Of a DNA stretch of 64,000 nt, positions 24,972 to 32,376 are shown one piece after another. Below the pieces are notes generated by a model. That model searched no databases. It saw nothing but the letters and a program-made list of their open reading frames with translations, and was not told the DNA's origin. Each line of letters begins with the position of its first letter. Positions within the stretch are counted from its first letter, which is position 1. Both the position numbers and the translations under genes were made by a program. The stretch comes from Oscillospiraceae bacterium (GTDB taxonomy: Bacteria > Bacillota > Clostridia > Oscillospirales > Ruminococcaceae): the NCBI GenBank assembly GCA_022793675.1, contig JAAWDH010000005.1, positions 92,277 through 156,276 of the forward strand, given 5' to 3'.

Positions 24972-27197
24972 CTACTGGAAGGAGTGGAAGGTGCGGCGGA
25001 TGACCTCCTGCTGCTGGTCGCGGGAAAGCTTGACAAAATTAACCGCATAGCCCGAAACGCGGATGGTCAAATTGGGATATAGCTCGGGATGGTTGTAGGC
25101 ATCGATAAGCTTTTCACGGTTCAGGACGTTGATATTGACGTGATGGGCGTCCTGACTGAAATAGCCGTCGAGGATCGTCACGAGATTGTCCACCCGCTCG
25201 GGGTCGCTGCTGCCCAGCGCCTGCGGGATAATCGAAAAGGTGTTGGAAATGCCGTCCCGGCAGCAGTCGTAAGGCATTTTGGCCACTGAGTTCAGCGAAG
25301 CCAGCGCGCCGCTTGCGTCGCGGTCGTGCATCGGGTTGGCGCCGGGCGCGAACGGTTCGCCCTTCTGGCGGCCGTCGGGCGTCGCGCCGGTCTTTTTGCC
25401 ATACATAACGTTAGAGGTAATCGTCAGCACCGAAAGGGTGTGCTCCGCGCCGCGGTAAGCGGGCGTCCGGCGCAGGCTGGCGATTACCGCCGTCAGCATT
25501 TCCCTAGCGAGGCTGTCGGCGCGGTCGTCGTCATTGCCGTATTTGGGGAAATCGCCCGAAGTCTCAAAATCGCAGATATATCCCTGCTTATCCCGCACAA
25601 CCTTCACCTTGCCGTATTTGATGGCCGACAGCGAATCGGTAATCACGCTCAAACCCGCCACGCCAAAAGCCATGAAACGGTGGACGTCGGTGTCGTGAAG
25701 CGCCATCTGGATCTTCTCGTAGGCGTATTTATCGTGCATATAATGGATCACGTTCATCGTGTTCACATAAAGGTTGCACAGCCAGTCGCGGTAGGCGTCA
25801 AAACGCGCCATCACCTTGCCATAGTCCAGGTACTCGTCCTCATAAGGCGGCATCTGCGGCCCTAAATCAGTGCCTGAAAGCTGGTCATGACCGCCGTTGA
25901 GCGCCAGCAGCAGCAGCTTGGGCAGGTTGCAGCGCGCGCCAAAAAACTGCATCTGCTTGCCAATCTTCATCGCCGAAACGCAGCAGGCAATCCCGTAATC
26001 GTCGCCGTAGGAAGGGCGCATCAGGTCGTCGTTCTCATACTGGATAGAATCTGTGTCAATCGAAACCTTGGCGCAGAATTCCTTGAAATGCCGAGGCAGC
26101 TTTTCCGACCAGAGCACCGTCAAATTCGGCTCCGGCGCAGGCCCCAGGTTGTAGAGGGTATTCAGCACCCGGAAAGAGTTTTTCGTTACCAGCGGCCGGC
26201 CGTCTTCGCCGACGCCGCCCACGCTTTCGGTAATCCACATCGGGTCGCCGCCGAAAAGCTCGTTGTAGTCCGGCGTGCGCAGATGGCGGGCCATCCGCAG
26301 CTTCATGACGAAATCATCCATCAGCTCCTGGGCCTCTTCCTCGGTGAGAACGCCGTTTTGCAGGTCGCGTTGGATGTAAATATCCAAAAAGGTGCTGGTG
26401 CGGCCAAGCGACATTGCCGCGCCGTTCTGCTCCTTATTGGCGGCAAGGTAGCCAAAATACAGCCACTGGATAGCTTCGCGGGCGTTGGAAGCCGGCGCGG
26501 AAATATCATAGCCGTACATAGCCGCCATTTCCTTCAGCTTGCCCAAGAAATTGATCTGCTGGAACAGTTCCTCCGACTGGCGGATGGTATCGGTGTCCAT
26601 CAATCCCCTGCCGATCTCCGCCTTGTCCTTTTTCTTTTCCTCAATCAGCCGGTCGACGCCGTAAAGCGCCACCCGGCGGTAGTCGCCGATGATCCGCCCC
26701 CGCCCGTAGGCATCGGGCAAGCCGGTAATTACGCCGGCGTGCCGCGCTTTTTTCATGTCGTCGGTGTACACCCGGAATACCCCGTCGTTGTGGGTGGTTC
26801 GGTACTGGAACTCGTCTTCGATCTTGTCCGAAAGCTTATAGCCGTAAGCCTCGCAGGCCTGACGGGCCATACGGATGCCGCCAAAGGGGTTGACGCCGCG
26901 TTTTAAGGGCCTGTTGGTCTGCAAACCGACGATCAGCTCCCGCTCCTTATCCAGATAGCCGGGCGCGTAGTTGGTCAACGAAGAAACCGTCGTGGTGTCG
27001 ATGTCCAGCACCCCGCCGAACTCCTTTTCCATCTGCAGCAGGGTGTTCAGCCGCTTCATCAGAAGACTTGTGCGTTCGGTGGGGCCACAAAGAAAACTGC
27101 CATCCCCATCGTAAGCGGTAAAATTCTGCTGGATAAAATCCCGCACATCAATTTCGTTTTTCCATTTCTCACCCTGAAAGCCATTCCACTGTACCAT
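24972..27197 (-). CDS. pflB: Pyruvate formate-lyase (formate C-acetyltransferase)
   Basis: 741 aa, a normal length. The active-site cysteine pair lies in [10 protein letters not shown] near residue 405, and the glycyl-radical motif RVSGYAVNF near residue 715. It converts pyruvate and CoA to acetyl-CoA and formate under anoxic conditions and needs PflA for activation. The gene has a strong promoter and a ZTP riboswitch with a terminator in its leader. Formate from this enzyme feeds 10-formyl-THF synthesis, which fits control by ZTP. Confidence 0.98.
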   Translation of the reverse strand: MVQWNGFQGEKWKNEIDVRDFIQQNFTAYDGDGSFLCGPTERTSLLMKRLNTLLQMEKEFGGVLDIDTTTVSSLTNYAPGYLDKERELIVGLQTNRPLKRGVNPFGGIRMARQACEAYGYKLSDKIEDEFQYRTTHNDGVFRVYTDDMKKARHAGVITGLPDAYGRGRIIGDYRRVALYGVDRLIEEKKKDKAEIGRGLMDTDTIRQSEELFQQINFLGKLKEMAAMYGYDISAPASNAREAIQWLYFGYLAANKEQNGAAMSLGRTSTFLDIYIQRDLQNGVLTEEEAQELMDDFVMKLRMARHLRTPDYNELFGGDPMWITESVGGVGEDGRPLVTKNSFRVLNTLYNLGPAPEPNLTVLWSEKLPRHFKEFCAKVSIDTDSIQYENDDLMRPSYGDDYGIACCVSAMKIGKQMQFFGARCNLPKLLLLALNGGHDQLSGTDLGPQMPPYEDEYLDYGKVMARFDAYRDWLCNLYVNTMNVIHYMHDKYAYEKIQMALHDTDVHRFMAFGVAGLSVITDSLSAIKYGKVKVVRDKQGYICDFETSGDFPKYGNDDDRADSLAREMLTAVIASLRRTPAYRGAEHTLSVLTITSNVMYGKKTGATPDGRQKGEPFAPGANPMHDRDASGALASLNSVAKMPYDCCRDGISNTFSIIPQALGSSDPERVDNLVTILDGYFSQDAHHVNINVLNREKLIDAYNHPELYPNLTIRVSGYAVNFVKLSRDQQQEVIRRTFHSFQ

Positions 27198-27232
27198 GAA
27201 ACCCCATCCTTTCTGTTGTCCTGCCTTTGCCC

Positions 27233-27270
27233 GGAAAAAAGAAATGGGCAGCCTAAATGGCAGGCTGCCC
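27233..27270 (-). terminator. Expression-platform terminator of the ZTP riboswitch
   Basis: On the minus strand GGGCAGCCT (27262-27270) pairs perfectly with AGGCTGCCC (27246-27254), then ATTTCTTTTTT follows. The 5' arm overlaps the CTGGGCA end of the aptamer, so ligand binding and termination are mutually exclusive. Confidence 0.9.
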
Positions 27271-27345
27271 AGACGGTCGGCAAATACTCGCTCATCGCGC
27301 TCCCCTGTGGTGAACCCACATAACCCGTCAGTTGCGCGACGGCAA
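27262..27345 (-). promoter_or_regulatory. ZTP riboswitch (pfl motif)
   Basis: On the minus strand the pattern is GACGGGTTATGTGGGTTCACC, then ACAGGGGAGCGCGATG, then a short linker and GCCGACCGTCTGGGCA. GGGGAGCG and the CCGxCUGGGCA pseudoknot end are the conserved parts of the pfl/ZTP aptamer. It senses ZTP/ZMP, which accumulate when 10-formyl-THF is low, and turns on pflB by preventing the terminator. Confidence 0.93.
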
Positions 27346-27358
27346 TCTTCTTATTTAG

Positions 27359-27387
27359 AGTATATCAAAATCTGCGGAAGATGTCAA
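27359..27387 (-). promoter_or_regulatory. Sigma-A promoter of pflB
   Basis: TTGACA (27382-27387) and TATACT (27359-27364) on the minus strand are 17 bases apart, just upstream of the riboswitch. Confidence 0.9.
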
Positions 27388-27430
27388 GCCTTTTTTACAA
27401 GGGAGAACCAACCGTTTTCTGAAGGGCGGC

Positions 27431-28429
27431 CTACCTTTTGTTATAGGACAATACCAGCTCGGTTTTCCGCGCTATCGCCCCCGAAAGCTTCCCCCGCAGC
27501 TCCGTCATCCACTGCGGCTCATTTTCCACCGGTTCAGCGCTGGCGCGCATCAGCTTGGCGCAGCCGTAAAGGCCGATAAACTGCCGCATCAGCGGCCTTA
27601 CAGCCGCCATTTCCTCCGTATAGGGGCGCTCGCTGCGGTACCCCCTCAGGAAGGCGGCCTCTGCCGCCGGGAAATCGCCAAGCCCCAGCTCGTCGGCGTC
27701 TTCCTCCAAAGCCCCCAGCGCCTGCTCGACATCCAGCGCGTACCAATGGTACATCCCATCTTCAAAATCGATTACCGGGCAGTTTTTGGCTTGTTCGTCA
27801 TAGAAGACATTGTCATACTCAAAATCATAGTGGACCAAGCCGTAATTTTCGGGCGTCTGCGGCAACCGGCCCAAAGCCCCTTTAAGCGTCGCCGCCGCTT
27901 TCAGCAGCCCATCCGGCGCGCCATAGCGGGCAAGCGTTTCCTCCGCCCAGCTAAGCGCTTCTTTGCAGCTCCATTTTGGCGTTTCGGGGAGATAGGTCGC
28001 AGAGAGGGCGTGCAGCCTTCCCAATCCCCTGCCATAAGCCGCCAAAATATCCGCCGAAAGGGGCGTTTCATCCAGCCGTTTCCCCTGCGCCCCCTGAAAG
28101 GCCGAAGCGAAATAATCCCCCCAGAGAGTACGAAGCCGGATAAGGTCCGCCCCGTTGTCCGCCGGAATGGGCGCTGCCGCCGGATAGCCCTGGGCGTTCA
28201 GGTAACGGATAAATTCCAGCTCGCCCAAAAGGTTCTGCTCCCGCTTCTCACTCACCGGCGCGAGCCGCAGAAAACAGGTTTTCCCGCCTTGGGCAAACGG
28301 GTAGACAGCGTTGGCGGAGATGCGGAACCGGCCAAGGTAACCGTCCAAAGTATCGGCGTCATAGGCCCAGTGCCGCAGCGCCTCCCGCGCAAGATCGTAA
28401 TTTTCAAACAGGTATTTCAGTTTCAGCAT
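27431..28429 (-). CDS. Aminoglycoside-phosphotransferase-like kinase
   Basis: 332 aa. The catalytic loop HYDFEYDNVFYDE (Brenner-type HxDxxxxN) is near residues 200-212, and VIDFEDG near 220-226 is the metal-binding DFE equivalent. The N-terminal lobe is shown by ANAVYPFAQGGKTCFLRLAP. This is the APH/choline kinase-like fold. The lineage often sits outside antibiotic resistance and phosphorylates unknown small molecules. The leader carries a possible 14-codon peptide and a terminator. Confidence 0.85.
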   Translation of the reverse strand: MLKLKYLFENYDLAREALRHWAYDADTLDGYLGRFRISANAVYPFAQGGKTCFLRLAPVSEKREQNLLGELEFIRYLNAQGYPAAAPIPADNGADLIRLRTLWGDYFASAFQGAQGKRLDETPLSADILAAYGRGLGRLHALSATYLPETPKWSCKEALSWAEETLARYGAPDGLLKAAATLKGALGRLPQTPENYGLVHYDFEYDNVFYDEQAKNCPVIDFEDGMYHWYALDVEQALGALEEDADELGLGDFPAAEAAFLRGYRSERPYTEEMAAVRPLMRQFIGLYGCAKLMRASAEPVENEPQWMTELRGKLSGAIARKTELVLSYNKR

Positions 28430-28450
28430 ATTCGGCGTCCTTTCAATCCT

Positions 28451-28487
28451 ATAAAATAAAAACAGCGCTTCCGAAAGCCGGAACCGC
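28451..28487 (-). terminator. Leader terminator before the kinase gene
   Basis: On the minus strand GCGGTTCCG (28479-28487) pairs with CGGAAGCGC (28465-28473) at eight of nine positions around a GCTTT loop, followed by TGTTTTTATTTTA. It lies between the promoter and the start codon at 28429, which is the position of an attenuator. Confidence 0.65.
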
Positions 28488-28510
28488 CTAGAATTGATTG
28501 CCGCCTTTTG

Positions 28511-28555
28511 TCAGACAGGCCATACCGCTCCCGCTTTTCGGATCATCTTCTTCAT
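28511..28555 (-). CDS. Possible 14-residue leader peptide
   Basis: ATG at 28555 follows AAAGGGGGCGGG by about eight bases. The frame reads MKKMIRKAGAVWPV and stops at 28511, 24 bases before the leader terminator stem. Position and ribosome site are what an attenuation peptide would need. With so short a frame, chance is a real alternative. Confidence 0.4.
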   Translation of the reverse strand: MKKMIRKAGAVWPV

Positions 28556-28589
28556 GGTATAGCCCGCCCCCTTTCTTATTGGCAGTTTT

Positions 28590-28618
28590 AGTATAGCATA
28601 TCGTCTTCTTGATGTCAA
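28590..28618 (-). promoter_or_regulatory. Sigma-A promoter for the kinase leader
   Basis: TTGACA (28613-28618) and TATACT (28590-28595) on the minus strand are 17 bases apart. The leader to the kinase start is about 150 nt. The rest of 28430-28772 is filled by the leader elements and an intergenic repeat copy. Confidence 0.88.
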
Positions 28619-28670
28619 CTAGCAAAAATTTTTTTCTGTTGATAAATGCCTGATTTCCCTTGTAAAATCT

Positions 28671-28770
28671 ATCGACGCAGAAGGCGGTTTTTAAGGGTAA
28701 GCAGGCATCCTGGCGATTAAAAGTCTTTGCGGAGCTTTCTTCAGAAAGCGACCCGTACCCCTCGTACTCC
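28671..28770 (+). repeat. Intergenic repeat, copy 3
   Basis: ATCGACGCAGAAGGCGG opens the copy, TGGCGATTAAAAGTCTTTGC follows, then the core GCTTTCTTCAGAAAGC (28734-28749) and GACCCGTACCCC. It ends just before the stop of the gene at 28773. It is the copy most similar to copy 5. Confidence 0.88.
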
Positions 28771-28772
28771 TT

Positions 28773-29249
28773 CTATCGCAAGCCAAAACAGGAAAGGTCC
28801 AGATCTTCTCCTAAAAAGGAAACGACGTCCTCATGGCACTCGCTGATAAGCCAGCGGAATTTTTTAGAGACAAGGTAGAAGTCGTCCAGGCCGTTCACCG
28901 CGCCGACAACACAAATTAGCTCTGCAAGCCCCATCTCGTAAACCCAATATTTCGGCTCAAAATTTTTGCAGCCCTCAAACAGCGCATAGACAAGTTTTTC
29001 GCCTTCCGGCAAAATATCAGGCAGCTTTCTGACCCACATCCTATCGTCCGAAATATCCCAAGTCCGACAGATCCATTGAGGATTCCACCGCCCCATATTG
29101 GCCCAATGAATATCCCCACCCTGAAAAACAAATATCTGCTCAATTTTTTTGATGACCGAGCTGTAGGAAAGTTTTGGGCATTCAAAACAGCAGCCACGGT
29201 TCAAACGACATTCCTTGACGACCCTTTCGATTTCATTCCGGATATCCAT
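28773..29249 (-). CDS. Conserved hypothetical protein
   Basis: 158 aa. A cysteine-rich start (CRLNRGCCFECPKL) is followed by FQGGDIHWANMGRWNPQWICRTWDI and LADLICVV-like C-terminal segments (GLAELICVVGAVNGLDDFYLVSKKFRWLISECHEDVVSFLG). The GWxP-type aromatic block and the final FLIxxxHEDxxxFxG-like part resemble small immunity-type or cytoplasmic hypothetical proteins, but I recognise no specific family. The start overlaps the 3' end of birA by 17 bases. The protein has no signal peptide. Confidence 0.65.
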   Translation of the reverse strand: MDIRNEIERVVKECRLNRGCCFECPKLSYSSVIKKIEQIFVFQGGDIHWANMGRWNPQWICRTWDISDDRMWVRKLPDILPEGEKLVYALFEGCKNFEPKYWVYEMGLAELICVVGAVNGLDDFYLVSKKFRWLISECHEDVVSFLGEDLDLSCFGLR

Positions 29250-30246
29250 TATGCCTCCCAGGCAGCCTAATGCTGATTTCGCCGCTGTTCAAGGCCACGA
29301 TGCGGCCGTCCGCCCGTTCAACCAGCAGCCTTCCCTCGTCATCGATATCCAGCGCCTTCGCCGGATAGCTTTCGGCAAAGCCCCGCACCTCCACCGTCTG
29401 TCCCAAGAAAAAAAGGCCTTTGCGGTAGCGCTCAAGCACAGCCTTTTTATTTTCCGGGAAATGTCCTTCCTCAAAAAGCGCCTCAAAATGCTTGAGGAGG
29501 CAGGCGGCGTAATCTGCCCTAGCCACCCGCACGCCAGTCTCGGACAGCACCGACCCGGCAATTTTTTGCAATTCCGGCGGGAAATCTTCAATTTGTTGAT
29601 AAAGGTTCAGGCCAATCCCTGACACCATATATTCCACCCGGCCCGACTCCCCTTCCACAGCGCATTCGGTGAGGATACCGCAGAGCTTGCGCCCATTCAA
29701 ACAAAGGTCATTGGTCCATTTGATGCTAGGACGCACGCCGGTTAGCTCTTCTACCGTATCGGCCACAGCAACGGCAGCCAAAAGGGTTGCCGTGTTGACT
29801 TCCTGCAGCGGAAGGCTCGGCCGCAGCAGGATGGAGAGATAAACCCCATGCCCTTCCGGCGACTCGAACCGCCGGGAAAGACGCCCTTTGCCGGCGGTCT
29901 GACGGGCAGCAACGACGACCGTCCCATGCGGCGCGCCTTCAGCCGCCAACTGCCGGGCGCGGATATTCGTAGAATCGATAGAATCGAAAAAATAAAGCGG
30001 CCGCCCCAGCACCTTTGTAGTCAGCCGGCGTTCAATCTCATAACCGGAAAAGACCTCGCCAGGGATTAGCTTATAGCCTTTTTTGGCTTCCGCAGCAATC
30101 TGGTAACCCTCCTGCTGCAGCGCGGCAATCTGCTTCCAGACCGCCGTACGGGAAAGCCCCAGCTTCTCCGCCAGTTCCCCGCCGGAAACCACCGCCCCTC
30201 CAGCCTCTTCCAGCGCCGAGAGGATTTTTTGCCTAGTATCAGTCAT
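29233..30246 (-). CDS. birA: Bifunctional biotin ligase/repressor BirA
   Basis: 337 aa from the ATG at 30246 (MTDTRQKIL), five bases after AAGGGGG. An N-terminal winged helix (about 1-65; LAEKLGLSRTAVWKQI) binds DNA. The ligase domain has the biotin loop AGKGRLSRRF near 110-119 and KWTNDLCLNGRKLCGIL near 175-191, where the usual KWPND reads KWTND. A small SH3-like C-terminal domain ends the protein. It biotinylates carboxylase carriers and represses biotin genes. It overlaps the upstream membrane protein gene by eight bases. Confidence 0.95.
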   Translation of the reverse strand: MTDTRQKILSALEEAGGAVVSGGELAEKLGLSRTAVWKQIAALQQEGYQIAAEAKKGYKLIPGEVFSGYEIERRLTTKVLGRPLYFFDSIDSTNIRARQLAAEGAPHGTVVVAARQTAGKGRLSRRFESPEGHGVYLSILLRPSLPLQEVNTATLLAAVAVADTVEELTGVRPSIKWTNDLCLNGRKLCGILTECAVEGESGRVEYMVSGIGLNLYQQIEDFPPELQKIAGSVLSETGVRVARADYAACLLKHFEALFEEGHFPENKKAVLERYRKGLFFLGQTVEVRGFAESYPAKALDIDDEGRLLVERADGRIVALNSGEISIRLPGRHNGYPE

Positions 30247-31063
30247 GGCTGCCCCCTTTCCTGCCTGTATGGGCAAAATGTTTTTTCAGATGCCCGGTCA
30301 GCTCGCCGCTCTGGGCCTTTAGGTCTGGGAAAGCGGCAAAAATCCGCCGCTGCCGCCAGCGCCGTCCGGCAGGCTCGCCGTCCAAGCGGGCGGAAAGTTC
30401 CGCCGCCGCCTTTTTCCAATCATTTTCCAGCGCCTCCCGCCGGGCGGCAAATTCCTCCTTATGCCCGCCAAGGGCCTGCTGCAGCTTGGCCAGCTGTTCG
30501 TCGCCCCTCTGATGGAGGTCGGCAAGGCGGACGGAAAACTCGTCAAGGTACCCTTTCATCCGCAGCAGATCGCGCGCTGTGACAAAAGTATCCGTAAGCA
30601 GCACCCCGGCAAACAGCCCGGTAAGCAGCGCCGCCGCCATCGGCGAAAGCTTTCCGACCAGCCCGTTGACCCTTGGCCGCACCCCCAACATCAAAATGAC
30701 CGACAGCCCGCCGAACATCAGCGAATTAAGCAGGCAGACCCGGCCGTTGATCTGGAAATGGTAGTGGGAATAATCCCACCATTTCATATGGAAAAGCTTT
30801 TCCAAAAGCCAGGAAGTCAAATACTCCAAAAGGCTCGTCGCCGCCATCCCGGCCAAAAACAGCGCCGCTGCATTCCCTTCAGCGCCGTCCAGCAGGAAAA
30901 TGACCAGCAGTGCCCCAAAGCCGTAAACTGGGCAGAGCGGGCCATTTAAGAAGCCGCGATTGATGAGCCGCCCCTGCCCGATGGAGCAATAAACACTTTC
31001 GCAGCACCAGCCCAAAAAGCTGTAGGAAAGGAAGCAGAGGAAAATCTGACAGGCAGTCAGCAT
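30239..31063 (-). CDS. CmpB-like putative ABC transporter membrane protein (PF06541)
   Basis: 274 aa. The start FLCFLSYSFLGWCCESVYCSI and RGFLNGPLCPVYGFGAL are the hallmark of the ABC_trans_CmpB family, and LEYLTSWLLEKLFHMKWWDYS follows. About five membrane helices cover residues 5-160, and the remaining C-terminal 110 residues are a charged helical cytoplasmic tail. No ATPase subunit is adjacent, so transport is not established. It overlaps birA and the PlsR-like gene. Confidence 0.85.
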   Translation of the reverse strand: MLTACQIFLCFLSYSFLGWCCESVYCSIGQGRLINRGFLNGPLCPVYGFGALLVIFLLDGAEGNAAALFLAGMAATSLLEYLTSWLLEKLFHMKWWDYSHYHFQINGRVCLLNSLMFGGLSVILMLGVRPRVNGLVGKLSPMAAALLTGLFAGVLLTDTFVTARDLLRMKGYLDEFSVRLADLHQRGDEQLAKLQQALGGHKEEFAARREALENDWKKAAAELSARLDGEPAGRRWRQRRIFAAFPDLKAQSGELTGHLKKHFAHTGRKGGSHD

Positions 31064-32316
31064 TCCTTCCCACCTCTTTCGACGGCAGCGGCGGCATTAG
31101 CCAGCATCAATTTGATGCGGTTCTGCTGATTGACGGCGCTTGCGCCAGGGTCGTAGTCGACGGCGACAATATTGGCTTCAGGGTGCCCGGCCTTAATCGA
31201 ACGGATCATGCCCTTGCCGGCGATATGGTTGGGCAGGCAGCCAAAGGGCTGGGTGCAGACCACGTTGAAAACACCCTCTTCAATCAGTGAAAGGATCTCG
31301 GCGGTCAGCAGCCACCCCTCCCCCATCTTGACGCCGCGGCTGATATAGCCGTCGGCCAGCTTGACAAGCTCCGGAAACCAGGTCTGGGGACGGAACACGC
31401 CCTGTTCCTGGATCAGCTGGATGATTTTCCTTTCCCGGCTCACCAAGTAATGGTAAGCAGCCCGATAAAGGCTAGCTTTTACCGCATCGCCGCCATAGAG
31501 CTTCCGGTCTTCCATGGTATTGTAGACGCAGTACAGCACAAACCCCAAAAGGCCCGGCACCACCACTTCCGCCCCCTCTGACAGTAAAAAGGCTTCGAGA
31601 TTATTGTTCCCCAACGGCGAGTATTTGACATAAATTTCCCCAACAACCCCAACCTTTACCCTATTTTCCCGGCGCCTGGGGATGTCGGCAAAATCGGCGA
31701 GGATGTCCCGGCAGAGGGCATAGAATTTTCCGCCGGTGAGCAGCTTGGTGCGGCCCATCACCTCCACCAGCTGCTCGGTCCAACTCTCCACCCGGAGCAG
31801 CGTTTCCCCCGGCGTTTTTTCATAAGAGAGGCACTGGTTCTGAAGCTGGGTCAGCAGGTCGCCTAAGAAAATGGCGTTGATCAGCTGCATCCCCATCGGC
31901 AGCGTCAGCTTAAACCCCGGGTTTTTCTCCAGCCCGCCAAAAGAAAGCGAAATAACCGGAATCTGCCCGTACCCGCTCTTAGCCAGCGCCTTGCGCAGCA
32001 GATGGATATAGTTAGAGGCCCGGCAGCCGCCGCCGGTCTGGGTAATCAGCAACGCCGTCCTGTTAAGGTCATACCTGCCGCTTTCCAGCGCGTCAATCAT
32101 CTGCCCAATTACCAAAAGGGCCGGATAACAGGTGTCGTTATGGACATTGCGCAGCCCTTCGTTGACCACGCTGCGCCCGCTGTTTTCCAACAGTTCGGCC
32201 TGATAGCCGTGCTGCCGCAAAATCCGCACCATCATTTTAAAATGAATCGGCAGCATCGTCGGCACCAATATCGTATGCGTCTTTTTCATCGCTTCAGTAA
32301 AAACTACCCGCTCCAC
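31057..32316 (-). CDS. 2-hydroxyacyl-CoA dehydratase-like protein, plasmalogen synthase PlsR-like
   Basis: 419 aa from a GTG at 32316 with AGGAGG eight bases upstream. The fold follows the HgdB/BcrC-like subunit, with NDTCYPALLVIGQMIDALESGRYD near the N-terminus, TQTGGGCRASNYIHLLRKAL near 95, and CTQPFGCLPNHIAGKGM near 360. The cysteines in these segments are candidates for Fe-S ligation. In Clostridium perfringens a two-gene operon (plsA, plsR) of this type makes plasmalogens anaerobically, by reducing an ester to a vinyl ether. It lies 60 bases after the large subunit. Assignment to plasmalogen synthesis is from that known operon plus domain layout. Confidence 0.75.
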   Translation of the reverse strand: MERVVFTEAMKKTHTILVPTMLPIHFKMMVRILRQHGYQAELLENSGRSVVNEGLRNVHNDTCYPALLVIGQMIDALESGRYDLNRTALLITQTGGGCRASNYIHLLRKALAKSGYGQIPVISLSFGGLEKNPGFKLTLPMGMQLINAIFLGDLLTQLQNQCLSYEKTPGETLLRVESWTEQLVEVMGRTKLLTGGKFYALCRDILADFADIPRRRENRVKVGVVGEIYVKYSPLGNNNLEAFLLSEGAEVVVPGLLGFVLYCVYNTMEDRKLYGGDAVKASLYRAAYHYLVSRERKIIQLIQEQGVFRPQTWFPELVKLADGYISRGVKMGEGWLLTAEILSLIEEGVFNVVCTQPFGCLPNHIAGKGMIRSIKAGHPEANIVAVDYDPGASAVNQQNRIKLMLANAAAAVERGGKEC

Positions 32317-32376
32317 CTAACAAGCCTCCTTTTCATATTTAGCCCCGCCTGCCAGCCGCGGCGTTTCTTGCCCAGT

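Noticed and set aside
25887..26906. 339-aa plus-strand open frame
   Set aside because: It is antisense to the middle of pflB, has no ribosome site or known motif, and follows from the GC-biased third positions of the real gene.
32317..32376. Frameshift or split gene between the PlsA-like and PlsR-like genes
   Set aside because: The second gene has its own AGGAGG and start codon, and the known operon also has two genes.
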